Shown here piece by piece: positions 8,306 through 15,889 of a stretch of 37,880 nucleotides of DNA. Under the pieces are notes generated by a model. It had not been told where the DNA came from and searched no databases. It saw only the letters and a list, made by a program, of their open reading frames with translations. The translations under genes were made by a program, and so were the position numbers. Where the stretch lies: the NCBI GenBank assembly GCA_023251095.1, contig JAHEZL010000003.1, forward strand, positions 210,706-248,585, written 5' to 3'. Source of the DNA: Flavobacteriales bacterium. GTDB taxonomy: Bacteria; Bacteroidota; Bacteroidia; Flavobacteriales_C; GCA-002722245. Position 1 is the stretch's first letter. Each line of letters opens with the position of its first letter.

Positions 8306-9486
8306 TGTCACTAGAAGATAAAAAAGACGAAACCAAAGCGATCAGGATACAGGCGGAGCGCTCTCAAAACAGAGAACACAGCGTGCCTTTGTATTTAACC
8401 TCCAGCTTTATTTACGATGACGCCGAGCAGATGCGTGCCGCTTTTGCCGACGAGATCGATATCAATATTTATACAAGATTTTCCAATCCGAATGCCGATG
8501 AGTTTGTTGCTAAGATGTGTGCTTTGGAGCACGCTGAAGCAGGATTTCCAACGGCTTCGGGAATGGCGGCGATATTTGCCAGCTTTTCGGCTTTACTGAA
8601 AACAGGCGATGATATTTTGGTGTGCCGATCTATCTTTGGCGCTACGCATACTTTGCTGAGTAAGGTAATGCCGCGTTTTGGCATTACGCATACTTTGGTA
8701 GAATTGAAAGATGCTGCCAACTGGGAAAAGTACATCAAGCCCAATACTAAAATGTTGTTTGTTGAAACGCCTACCAATCCGGGAGTGGATATTTTAGATT
8801 TGGAGTGGTTAGGCAAATTCGCTAAAAAACATAAGCTGTTGTTGAATGTCGACAACTGTTTTGCAACACCTGCCTTACAAAAACCAATTGATTTTGGTGC
8901 CGATATCGTTGTGCACAGCGCCACTAAGTATCTAGATGGTCAGGGCCGCGTTTTGGGCGGAATTGTATTGGGTAAAAAAGAACTCATTAAAGAGGTGTAT
9001 TCTTTTTGCCGAAGCACCGGACCGTCAATTTCTCCTTTCAATGCATGGGTATTGTCGAAAAGTTTAGAGACCTTGTCTATCCGCATGGAACGCCATTCCG
9101 AAAACGCATTGAAGATTGCTGAGTTTTTGGAAACTCACGCCGAGGCTGAAAAAGTGAGATATCCTTTCCTGCCTTCTCATCCGCAATATGCGATTGCAAA
9201 AAAACAAATGAGAATGGGTGGAGGAATTGTGTCTTTTAATATTAAAGGCGGACTGGAACGCGGAAAAAGATTTTTGGATGCATTGGATTTGTGTTCAATG
9301 ACCGCCAATTTGGGCGATTCAAGAACTATCATTTCTCATCCTGCATCTACCACTCACGGAAAAATGACTCCGGAGGACCAATTGCTGGCTGGTGTTGAAC
9401 CGGGCATGATTCGTATTTCAACGGGATTGGAAAATGTAATTGATATCATTGCAGATATAACTCAGGCTTTGGAGAAATCGAAATAA
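8305..9486 (+). CDS. metZ: O-succinylhomoserine sulfhydrylase (trans-sulfuration PLP enzyme)
   Basis: 393 residues of the Cys/Met-metabolism PLP family. It would convert an activated homoserine ester plus sulfide to homocysteine, the direct route to methionine. Seen: TRFSNPNADEFVAKMCALEHAE (cofactor and substrate contacts), ASGMAAI (phosphate-binding turn), VETPTNPG, and the Schiff-base lysine K208 in HSATKYLDGQGRVLGG. The VETPTNPG and LDGQGRVLGG forms fit MetZ better than MetB or MetC, but separating O-succinyl- from O-acetylhomoserine or from cystathionine enzymes needs a tree. It overlaps the OsmC gene by one base and is followed 18 bases later by a secreted cupredoxin gene. Confidence 0.85.
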   Translation: MSLEDKKDETKAIRIQAERSQNREHSVPLYLTSSFIYDDAEQMRAAFADEIDINIYTRFSNPNADEFVAKMCALEHAEAGFPTASGMAAIFASFSALLKTGDDILVCRSIFGATHTLLSKVMPRFGITHTLVELKDAANWEKYIKPNTKMLFVETPTNPGVDILDLEWLGKFAKKHKLLLNVDNCFATPALQKPIDFGADIVVHSATKYLDGQGRVLGGIVLGKKELIKEVYSFCRSTGPSISPFNAWVLSKSLETLSIRMERHSENALKIAEFLETHAEAEKVRYPFLPSHPQYAIAKKQMRMGGGIVSFNIKGGLERGKRFLDALDLCSMTANLGDSRTIISHPASTTHGKMTPEDQLLAGVEPGMIRISTGLENVIDIIADITQALEKSK

Positions 9487-9504
9487 AAAGTTAAAATTGA
9501 ACAT

Positions 9505-10098
9505 ATGAAAATAAAAATTACTCTAATCCTTTTGTCCATAAGTATTGCAGCGTTTTGTAAAACGTGGACAGTGGTAAACATAGGAACTACATTTAGTCCG
9601 AGCACCTTAAATATTACCGAAGGAGATTCAGTTCTTTTTGTTTTGGCGAGTCCACATGAAGCAAGAGAAGTGAGTCAGTCAACCTGGAATTCCAATGGCA
9701 GTACAGCTTTGTCCAACGGATTTCAAACGCCAACAACAGGTGGTTTGGTTTTGCCGGCAAAGCTTGCTGTAGGTACACATTATTATGTATGTACACCTCA
9801 CGCAGGTTCAGGAATGAAGGGTCAAATTACTGTTCAGTCGGGAGTAGGCGTCAATGAAAATTCTGCTTCAAATGTTTCCGTTTATCCGAATCCGGTGAGC
9901 GATTTAATGACGGTGAAAACAAATAGAAATATGATCGGTTCATCTTACTTTATGTATGATTTAACTGGCCGACAAGTATTGACCGGAAAATTGGTAAATG
10001 AAATTACAGGTGTTGATCTTTCTCAGTTAAAAGATGGCGTTTACTTTTTACAGATGGGAACTGAAGCAAAACAAACTTTCAAAGTGATTAAGCAATAG
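9505..10098 (+). CDS. Secreted cupredoxin (plastocyanin-like) with T9SS type A sorting domain
   Basis: 197 residues. A signal peptide (about 1-18) precedes one cupredoxin domain (about 20-113). All four type-1 copper ligands are visible: His51 (ASPHEAR), then Cys96, His99 and Met104 in the C-x2-H-x4-M arrangement (YVCTPHAGSGMKG). The C-terminal 75 residues (VYPNPVSDLMTV, DLTGRQV, LKDGVYFL) are a T9SS type A sorting domain. The protein should therefore be a blue-copper electron carrier or copper binder delivered to the cell surface. It follows metZ by 18 bases in the same direction. The fold and ligands are clear; the redox partner is unknown. Confidence 0.88.
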   Translation: MKIKITLILLSISIAAFCKTWTVVNIGTTFSPSTLNITEGDSVLFVLASPHEAREVSQSTWNSNGSTALSNGFQTPTTGGLVLPAKLAVGTHYYVCTPHAGSGMKGQITVQSGVGVNENSASNVSVYPNPVSDLMTVKTNRNMIGSSYFMYDLTGRQVLTGKLVNEITGVDLSQLKDGVYFLQMGTEAKQTFKVIKQ

Positions 10099-10108
10099 TC
10101 AGGTTTTG

Positions 10109-10903
10109 ATGAAGTATTGTCTTTTTTTATTTATAGTTTTCTTGAGCTTTACTTCAGTGGCTCAATCTGCTTCTAAAGCAGATTCTTCAAAGAATGTATT
10201 TGTTTTCATGCAGGATTTACTTACCAATCCTGAAAATATTGCTATAACCAAAGATCCTGAAATAGATTCAATAGTTCGTAAAGTTAGTGGGGCTCTTGCT
10301 TCTGTTGCTAAATGCAAAGTTGAATACGGTTATTTTGTCAATTTCAATATATCTAAAAAAGTCAATGGCTTAGAGATAAAGTTATTTGATTTTGAGGATA
10401 AAGACAGTGTTGAAATAGCAGAATTGTCTAGCAATTCGGTCCTATGGATTTTCACGAAATTATCTCAAAATCAAAAAACAGATTCAATCTTTAAAACCTT
10501 TAAACTTGAAATAAGTCAATTCAATCGTAGGTTTACAATGGAAGTGCCTAAAAAAGATTACGAAGTTCTGATACAAAGAATGAGATATTGTGAATTTTTC
10601 TTGAAGACTTTTGAGGAATTAGAATATCAGGAATGTTATCATATGATGGCGGACACAGTGAAAAAGAGTATGACAGATACAGTATTTGTAAAATATTGTA
10701 AGTCTCTTGCCAAAGAGTTAGGATCTTTTAAAAATAAGGGCTTCCATCATTTTTTAATAGCTAATGACGATCGATTGCAAACGGATATTGAATTGTTGTA
10801 TTTCGAAATAGAATCTGACAAAAGAAAAGGCTTGTTGCTTTTTTCTTTTAAAGCAAATGATCAGAGTAGTGGAATTGTAAATTTTTTAATGGAAAAAGGC
10901 TGA
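10109..10903 (+). CDS. Exported protein of unknown function (possibly DUF4019-like)
   Basis: 264 residues. A signal peptide MKYCLFLFIVFLSFTSVAQ is clear; there is no lipobox. ATG at 10109 is preferred over the TTG three bases earlier because the signal peptide begins normally there. The middle is beta-rich (KKVNGLEIKLFDFEDKDSVEI). The C-terminal half (CEFFLKTFEELEYQECYHMMADTVK onward) resembles the helical start of DUF4019-type domains; this is a weak impression. Visibly AT-rich: the line 10321-10380 has 15 G+C in 60. It begins 11 bases after the cupredoxin stop and may be co-transcribed. I do not recognise a function. Confidence 0.65.
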   Translation: MKYCLFLFIVFLSFTSVAQSASKADSSKNVFVFMQDLLTNPENIAITKDPEIDSIVRKVSGALASVAKCKVEYGYFVNFNISKKVNGLEIKLFDFEDKDSVEIAELSSNSVLWIFTKLSQNQKTDSIFKTFKLEISQFNRRFTMEVPKKDYEVLIQRMRYCEFFLKTFEELEYQECYHMMADTVKKSMTDTVFVKYCKSLAKELGSFKNKGFHHFLIANDDRLQTDIELLYFEIESDKRKGLLLFSFKANDQSSGIVNFLMEKG

Positions 10904-10941
10904 TTTCTTTTTCCATTGTTTAAAAACAATAAGCGCCAATC

Positions 10942-10973
10942 TTTAAACATCAAAACCTAATTTACTATCTTCG
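10942..10973 (+). promoter_or_regulatory. Possible Bacteroidota-type promoter for the serine-pathway fusion gene
   Basis: TATCTTCG at 10966-10973 differs from the TAnnTTTG -7 consensus at one base. A TTTA at 10942-10945 lies 20 bases upstream, where the -33 TTTG is expected. The distance to the ATG at 10989 is reasonable. The -33 match is imperfect. Confidence 0.3.
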
Positions 10974-10988
10974 CCCCTCATTTTACTT

Positions 10989-12878
10989 ATGCCTGAAAAT
11001 TGCAAATACGTATTTGATTTCGACAGCACACTCACACAGGTGGAAGCCTTGGATGTGCTTGCGGAAATCTCTCTCAAAAATAATCCGAAACAGGCCGAAA
11101 TCATTAACCAGATCAAACACATCACCGATTTGGGAATTGACGGTACTATTTCTTTTACCGACGGACTGGAACAAAGACTGGCGCTGCTGAAAGCCAAAGA
11201 AGAACATCTTCCTTTGCTCATCAAACGCCTGAAAAAAGAGATTTCAAAATCCATTGCCCGCAATAAAAAGTTTTTCACTGAAAACGCGAAAAATATTTAT
11301 GTGATTTCTGCGGGTTTCAAAGAGTTTATTGTTCCTATTGTTAAAGATTATCACATTCCTGCCGAACGTGTTTTTGCCAATACTTTCGAATTTGAAAAAG
11401 GAAATATTGTTGGTTTCGACAGGAAGAATCCTCTGTCACAACACAACGGTAAAATTGAGTGTCTCAAAAACATGAATCTGAAAGGCACCGTTTTCATGAT
11501 AGGTGATGGCTATAGCGATTACGTTACGCGTAAAGCCGGTATTGCTACTAAGTTTTTTGCCTATACCGAAAATGTGAGTCGCAAAAACATCCTTGATGTT
11601 GCCGACCATATTACTCCCAGCTTCGAAGAATTTTTATACCTAAATAAATTACCCATGGCGATTTCTTATCCTAAAAACAGAATTAAAGTATTGTTGCTGG
11701 AAAACATCCACCCCAATGCGTTTAACATCTTTACAGAAGAAGGCTATACTGTTGAAACCATGAAAGGTGCTTTGGATGAAGCTGAATTGTGTAAAAAAAT
11801 TAAGGATGTGCATATCCTGGGCATCCGTTCCAAAACTAATGTAACTGCAAAGGTACTGGAGCATGCCAATAAATTAATGTCGGTAGGTGCTTTTTGCATT
11901 GGAACCAAACAAATTGATTTGGAAGCCTGCAAGGAAAAAGGAGTAGTGGCTTTCAACGCTCCGTTCAGTAACACGCGTTCAGTAGTGGAGTTGGCGCTGG
12001 GAGAAATCATTATGCTGATGCGTCGTGTGTTTGAACGCAGCACCGAATTACATTCCGGCAAATGGAATAAAACTGCAGCTGGTAGCTATGAAATAAGAAA
12101 CAAAACTTTGGGCATTGTAGGCTATGGGAATATCGGGTCTCAACTTTCAGTTGTGGCTGAAGCCTTAGGAATGAAAGTGGTTTTTTATGATGCTGTAGAA
12201 AAACTGGCTTTAGGAAATGCCCAAAAATGCAATACATTAAATGAACTCTTGAAAAAATCAGATGTTGTTTCTTTACACATCGACGATAGTTCAGAAAATA
12301 AAAATTTCTTTGGCGACAAAGAATTCAAAGCGATGAAGGAAGGCGCTGCTTTTGTTAACCTGAGCAGAGGTTTTGTAGTGGACATCGCAGCACTTGTAAA
12401 ACATTTGAAAAGCGGAAAAATTTCGGGAGCAGGTGTGGATGTATTTCCAAAGGAACCTAAAAACAACGATGAAGCTTTTATCTCTGAATTGATTGGATTG
12501 CCAAATGTGATATTGACTCCACATGTGGGTGGAAGCACTCAGGAGGCTCAGGTGAATATTGCTGAATTTGTTCCTCAACGCATTATTGATTACGTAAACA
12601 AAGGGATTACTTATAAGAGCGTTAATTTCCCCAACATCCGTTTGCAGGAGCAAGGAAGTTCTCATCGCTTTTTGCATGTACATGAAAATGTGCCGGGTAT
12701 CATGGCAAAGGTGAATGGGATTTTGTCTAAACAAGGATTGAACATCGTTGGTCAGTATTTGAAAACCGATGAGAAAATCGGCTACCTGATTACCGACGTG
12801 AATAAAAACTACAAGAAAGAATTAATTGAAGAGTTGAAAAATATCAAGCACACTATTAAGTTCAGGGTGCTTTATTAA
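10989..12878 (+). CDS. Phosphoserine phosphatase / D-3-phosphoglycerate dehydrogenase fusion
   Basis: 629 residues containing two steps of serine synthesis. Residues 1-220 are a SerB-like HAD phosphatase: nucleophile motif DFDST (Asp10, Asp12), small Ser motif VISAGF, and the acidic motif GDGYSD (Asp173, Asp177). Residues about 225-545 are a SerA-type dehydrogenase: NAD-binding GYGNIG near residue 378, substrate Arg460 in NLSRGF, and catalytic His512 in TPHVGGSTQ. Residues about 556-629 form an ACT domain (HVHENVPGIMAKVN), the usual serine sensor. The first and last steps of the phosphorylated pathway are thus fused; the middle step (SerC aminotransferase) is absent and not next door. There is no frameshift or stop at the junction (around residue 220, MAISYPKNRIKVLLLE), so this looks like a genuine fusion. 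Feedback by serine is inferred from the ACT domain. Confidence 0.9.
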   Translation: MPENCKYVFDFDSTLTQVEALDVLAEISLKNNPKQAEIINQIKHITDLGIDGTISFTDGLEQRLALLKAKEEHLPLLIKRLKKEISKSIARNKKFFTENAKNIYVISAGFKEFIVPIVKDYHIPAERVFANTFEFEKGNIVGFDRKNPLSQHNGKIECLKNMNLKGTVFMIGDGYSDYVTRKAGIATKFFAYTENVSRKNILDVADHITPSFEEFLYLNKLPMAISYPKNRIKVLLLENIHPNAFNIFTEEGYTVETMKGALDEAELCKKIKDVHILGIRSKTNVTAKVLEHANKLMSVGAFCIGTKQIDLEACKEKGVVAFNAPFSNTRSVVELALGEIIMLMRRVFERSTELHSGKWNKTAAGSYEIRNKTLGIVGYGNIGSQLSVVAEALGMKVVFYDAVEKLALGNAQKCNTLNELLKKSDVVSLHIDDSSENKNFFGDKEFKAMKEGAAFVNLSRGFVVDIAALVKHLKSGKISGAGVDVFPKEPKNNDEAFISELIGLPNVILTPHVGGSTQEAQVNIAEFVPQRIIDYVNKGITYKSVNFPNIRLQEQGSSHRFLHVHENVPGIMAKVNGILSKQGLNIVGQYLKTDEKIGYLITDVNKNYKKELIEELKNIKHTIKFRVLY

Positions 12879-12910
12879 AAATTATAAGTGTGTGATTAAA
12901 TCACCAGTTT

Positions 12911-12939
12911 TTTGCTGGCATCATTTTTACCTATATTTA
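12911..12939 (+). promoter_or_regulatory. Probable promoter of the small lipoprotein gene
   Basis: TTTG at 12911-12914 and TATATTTA at 12932-12939 (seven of eight bases fit TAnnTTTG, with the two n positions free), 17 bases apart. The ATG follows at 12963. Confidence 0.4.
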
Positions 12940-12962
12940 TTTAAACCTTTAAAATTAATACA

Positions 12963-13346
12963 ATGAAAAAAATCTTATTCACGCTCACCTTAGTTATTGC
13001 TGCTGCCGTAATGATGACATCATGTTCAAAAGAGTATACGCTTAATGCTGATCTGAACGGTTCATGGAATATGACCACCCTAAATGAAGCAACGGTTTCC
13101 AATTATGGGTTATTTACGTTTGTAAAATCAAGTGAGACTAAAGGGAATGTCACAATGATATACACTTGGGGGAACTTTTCTGTTACTCATACAGGAACTT
13201 ATGTGTTAACTTCAGATACTAAGATTACAGTAACTCCTGATGATGGAAGTGATGTTATGATATATACTGTTATTTCACATTCCAGCAAAGATTTGAAAAT
13301 CAAGCAGGAATCTAACGGAGATGTAATGGTTTTTGCAAAAAAATAA
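12963..13346 (+). CDS. Small lipocalin-like lipoprotein
   Basis: 127 residues. A lipoprotein signal ends MTSC with the acylated Cys21, followed by SKEY. The mature part is beta-rich and begins LNGSWNMTT, the opening pattern of lipocalin-like Bacteroidota lipoproteins, then continues with alternating strands (HTGTYVLTSDTKITVTPDDG). It is probably anchored in the envelope; no ligand can be deduced. A single-gene unit: its own promoter-like sequence lies upstream and a strong hairpin terminator starts 16 bases after the stop. Confidence 0.75.
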   Translation: MKKILFTLTLVIAAAVMMTSCSKEYTLNADLNGSWNMTTLNEATVSNYGLFTFVKSSETKGNVTMIYTWGNFSVTHTGTYVLTSDTKITVTPDDGSDVMIYTVISHSSKDLKIKQESNGDVMVFAKK

Positions 13347-13362
13347 TTGATATTCCATCAAT

Positions 13363-13397
13363 AAAAAAAGCCTCTGTCGTTTGACAGAGGCTTTTTT
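13363..13397. terminator. Bidirectional intrinsic terminator
   Basis: Perfect stem AAAAAAGCCTCTGTC / GACAGAGGCTTTTTT with loop GTTT. The A-tract before and T-tract after the stem let it act on both strands, ending the lipoprotein gene (plus) and the MORN gene (minus). Confidence 0.9.
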
Positions 13398-13416
13398 ATA
13401 TAGAATGATTTATTCT

Positions 13417-13917
13417 CTATTTCACGAAATTATTGTCTTTCCATTTACCTTTGTAAACCAATCCTGTTGCATATTTCATGGTTCCTTTGCCGTCCACTAA
13501 ATTATTTTTGAATTCTCCTTCGTAATAATCACCGGCAGCCCATTTCATTTTGCCTTTTCCTTGTTGTTTGTCGTCTTTCCATTGTCCGTCGTAAATATCT
13601 CCCGTGTGCCAGGTCATTTTTCCGGTTCCGGTTCTTTTGTTTACTTTCCAGTCGCCTGAGTAAACATCACCATTTGCCCAACGCATTGTTCCGAAACCAT
13701 GTTGTTTGGTGTCTTTCCATTCTCCGTCATATCTTTCTCCGGTGATCCAGATCATGGTGCCATAACCGTTGATCACGCCATTAAGGTAGCCACGGCCGAT
13801 AAACATACTTCCGTCGGCATAACGAACAGTATCAGAAGTGATTTGAGCAACTGAATTGCTTGAACTCAACAAGAACAAAACAATTGCGAGTAAAGATGTT
13901 TTTAAAAGTGCTTTCAT
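13417..13917 (-). CDS. Exported MORN-repeat protein
   Basis: 166 residues. A signal peptide (about 1-24, ending SVAQ) is followed by five to six MORN repeats of 23 residues (YDGEWKDTKQHGFGTMRWANGD, then YSGDWK, YDGQWK, YEGEFK, YKGKWK) filling the rest. MORN repeats form elongated beta-sheets and often bind membranes or proteins. No other domain is present. It starts 16 bases after the dapD stop and is last in the minus-strand run ending at the bidirectional terminator. Function beyond envelope localisation cannot be read. Confidence 0.82.
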   Translation of the reverse strand: MKALLKTSLLAIVLFLLSSSNSVAQITSDTVRYADGSMFIGRGYLNGVINGYGTMIWITGERYDGEWKDTKQHGFGTMRWANGDVYSGDWKVNKRTGTGKMTWHTGDIYDGQWKDDKQQGKGKMKWAAGDYYEGEFKNNLVDGKGTMKYATGLVYKGKWKDNNFVK

Positions 13918-13933
13918 AAAATTGGTTTTATAA

Positions 13934-15097
13934 TTAATCGTTCTGATGCAAACTGCTATTCAATTCAATGGTTTTGGGATTCGGACGGCAAATTAGTTTT
14001 CCTGATTGCGTATCCTGAATAAAAAGCAAATTGTTTTTTCCGCTGAGTTCGCTTGCTTTCACAATATTCTCACCTTCTTTTACCACTTCACCTTTCATAT
14101 TTATAGGTTCAAACTTTGCATTCAGCAACCATACTTTTGATCCTGCAGTAACATAAACTCCTGCAGCTATGGTACAACCAAAGCCCAGGGAAATTCCTGT
14201 TCCTGAATTTGCTCCCAGCAATGATTTTTCACCGATGGAGATCACCGATTTATTTCCTCCCGACAAAGTTCCCATGATAGAAGCACCGCCGCCTACATCA
14301 GAATCTTTTTCCACTACCACACCTGCAGAGATTCTTCCTTCTACCATAGAAGTTCCTTTTGTACCTGCGTTAAAGTTGATATAACCGGAAGGCATAACAG
14401 TTGTTCCTTCTCCTAAATACGCTCCTAAACGAACCTGAGCACCTGATGCAATACGCACTCCCGAAGGAATATGGTAATTCACCATGTAAGGAAATTTATC
14501 TACGTGAGACACTATCATAGGAGAATGCGAACCGTAGTGACGAATGGCTTGCATAGTAGTATCTTCAGGCAACATCGGGCCTTTACTTGTCCACGCCACA
14601 TTGTTCAGTTTTCCAAACAAACCGTCGAGGTTTAAAGAATGTGGTTGTGCTTTTCTGGTAGATAAGCAATGCAATTTAAAATAAGCTTCTTCAGCACTTT
14701 CTACTGCTTGTGATTTATCAAAAAGAAAGAAAACAATAATGTCGATATCGGCATAACCGTTTGAGGTAGTGTAATTATCGATCAATGCCGTGATGGTTTC
14801 TATATTCGGATGTTGTCCCAGTTCATCGTGAAATGCGGCAAAGCGCGAATAAGCTTCACTTAAATTTTCAAGAGTAGTGGTGTAAAAATTATTTTTAAAA
14901 TCGTGCACCTTTAAAATGTCGATGAGCACTGCAGCTGTTCCGAAAGATTCATTGAAATTAATTACGGGAAAAGAAACGTCTAAAGTTTTGTTATTTTTTC
15001 TGCGTCGTATTCCAAGGGCAAAAGCAGTTGGTTTTGTGTATCCGGGGCGACTTTCAACGGAGGCAATATATTCTTTGTAATCTATTAATGTTTGCAT
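13934..15097 (-). CDS. dapD: Tetrahydrodipicolinate N-succinyltransferase, actinobacterial type
   Basis: 387 residues, far longer than the roughly 270-residue enterobacterial DapD. It would transfer succinyl from succinyl-CoA to tetrahydrodipicolinate in lysine/diaminopimelate synthesis. The C-terminal half is a left-handed beta-helix (RIASGAQVRLGAYLGEGTTVM; SMVEGRISAGVVV; DVGGGASIMGTLSGGN; LLGANSGTGISLGFGC). The MVEGRISAGVVV and SLLGANSG blocks match the form I know from actinobacterial DapD (M. tuberculosis type). The N-terminal half is an alpha/beta domain (about 1-190). It lies between outer-membrane genes and the MORN gene, all on the same strand with short spacers. Enzyme class is fairly certain; lineage needs a tree. 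Confidence 0.82.
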   Translation of the reverse strand: MQTLIDYKEYIASVESRPGYTKPTAFALGIRRRKNNKTLDVSFPVINFNESFGTAAVLIDILKVHDFKNNFYTTTLENLSEAYSRFAAFHDELGQHPNIETITALIDNYTTSNGYADIDIIVFFLFDKSQAVESAEEAYFKLHCLSTRKAQPHSLNLDGLFGKLNNVAWTSKGPMLPEDTTMQAIRHYGSHSPMIVSHVDKFPYMVNYHIPSGVRIASGAQVRLGAYLGEGTTVMPSGYINFNAGTKGTSMVEGRISAGVVVEKDSDVGGGASIMGTLSGGNKSVISIGEKSLLGANSGTGISLGFGCTIAAGVYVTAGSKVWLLNAKFEPINMKGEVVKEGENIVKASELSGKNNLLFIQDTQSGKLICRPNPKTIELNSSLHQND

Positions 15098-15151
15098 CTA
15101 AATAAAATTGAGTCGCGAAATTAAGGCTTCTTTGTGGAAAATAAAAGGACA

Positions 15152-15889
15152 TTAATCCCAAAGCAAAAGGAAGCCCGCTTTAAGATTAACACTGATGAAA
15201 TTCATTTCCACATCCGTGGCTAAAAAAATATTGGTGGTATAACTCGATTCCACTTCAATATTCCACCATCTTTGTTCATAGCCTATGCTGATAAAAGGTG
15301 CTACCGGAAAAAGATCTCTTGGTACACCATAATACTGATTAAAAAGCTGTTCACTGGTGGTAGTACCTGTTTCTTTACCATTTGATATGGTGGATCTTTT
15401 GATTTTAATTATGTCTTTGACGTTGTACATCATCACTGCGCCGATACCTAAAGTAACACCACTCGAGTTTTTGTATTTCAATCCCAGATAAAAATCCCAG
15501 TAATTGGCAATCATCTGAAATTGATATTGAGCGATCAATCCGGTGCTATCCGACATTTTAAAACTTTCGGTGAATCCTCTCGGTGTATAAAATAAGCCCG
15601 TGAAAATCATTATTTTGTCGTTAAACGGAATTCCGTATTTCACTCCGAAAGTAGCGGTGGTGGTAGGTAATATGGAAGAAGAGACATTGTATTTCAATCC
15701 GCTAAGCTCAGTTTGATAAGTTTGCATGAATTTATTATGCTGATAAAAACTGGCACCGGTAATAAAACTTGACGAAACTCCGAGATTAAAAGAAAAAAAG
15801 TTAGTGGCAGTTTCTTTGTCGCGTGCATAAGAGGAAGTACAAAAAATGCACAAAACAATCAGGCTGATATGTTGTATTTTCATTTTCAT
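15152..15889 (-). CDS. Outer-membrane beta-barrel protein (porin-like)
   Basis: 245 residues. A signal peptide (about 1-22, ending SSYA) is followed by alternating amphipathic strands with many Tyr, Phe and Gly (KIMIFTGLFYTPRGFTESF, WDFYLGLKYKNSSGVTLGIG), ending in a strand AGFLLLWD. This is the pattern of small Bacteroidota OMP_b-brl (PorT/OmpW-like) barrels. Its start overlaps the stop of the preceding barrel gene by four bases (ATGA), so the pair is translationally coupled. No plug or enzymatic motif is seen. Confidence 0.72.
   Translation of the reverse strand: MKMKIQHISLIVLCIFCTSSYARDKETATNFFSFNLGVSSSFITGASFYQHNKFMQTYQTELSGLKYNVSSSILPTTTATFGVKYGIPFNDKIMIFTGLFYTPRGFTESFKMSDSTGLIAQYQFQMIANYWDFYLGLKYKNSSGVTLGIGAVMMYNVKDIIKIKRSTISNGKETGTTTSEQLFNQYYGVPRDLFPVAPFISIGYEQRWWNIEVESSYTTNIFLATDVEMNFISVNLKAGFLLLWD

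Noticed and set aside
7889-8311. 140-codon minus-strand frame over the OsmC gene
   Set aside because: The opposite strand encodes a clear OsmC protein with both catalytic cysteines; this frame has no recognisable sequence features.
8469-8924. 151-codon minus-strand frame inside metZ
   Set aside because: Lies fully antisense to the conserved PLP-enzyme core; long antisense frames are expected there by codon bias.
12185-12734. Overlapping minus-strand frames of 117 and 147 codons in the serine fusion gene
   Set aside because: Antisense to the NAD-binding and catalytic regions of the dehydrogenase; no family features.
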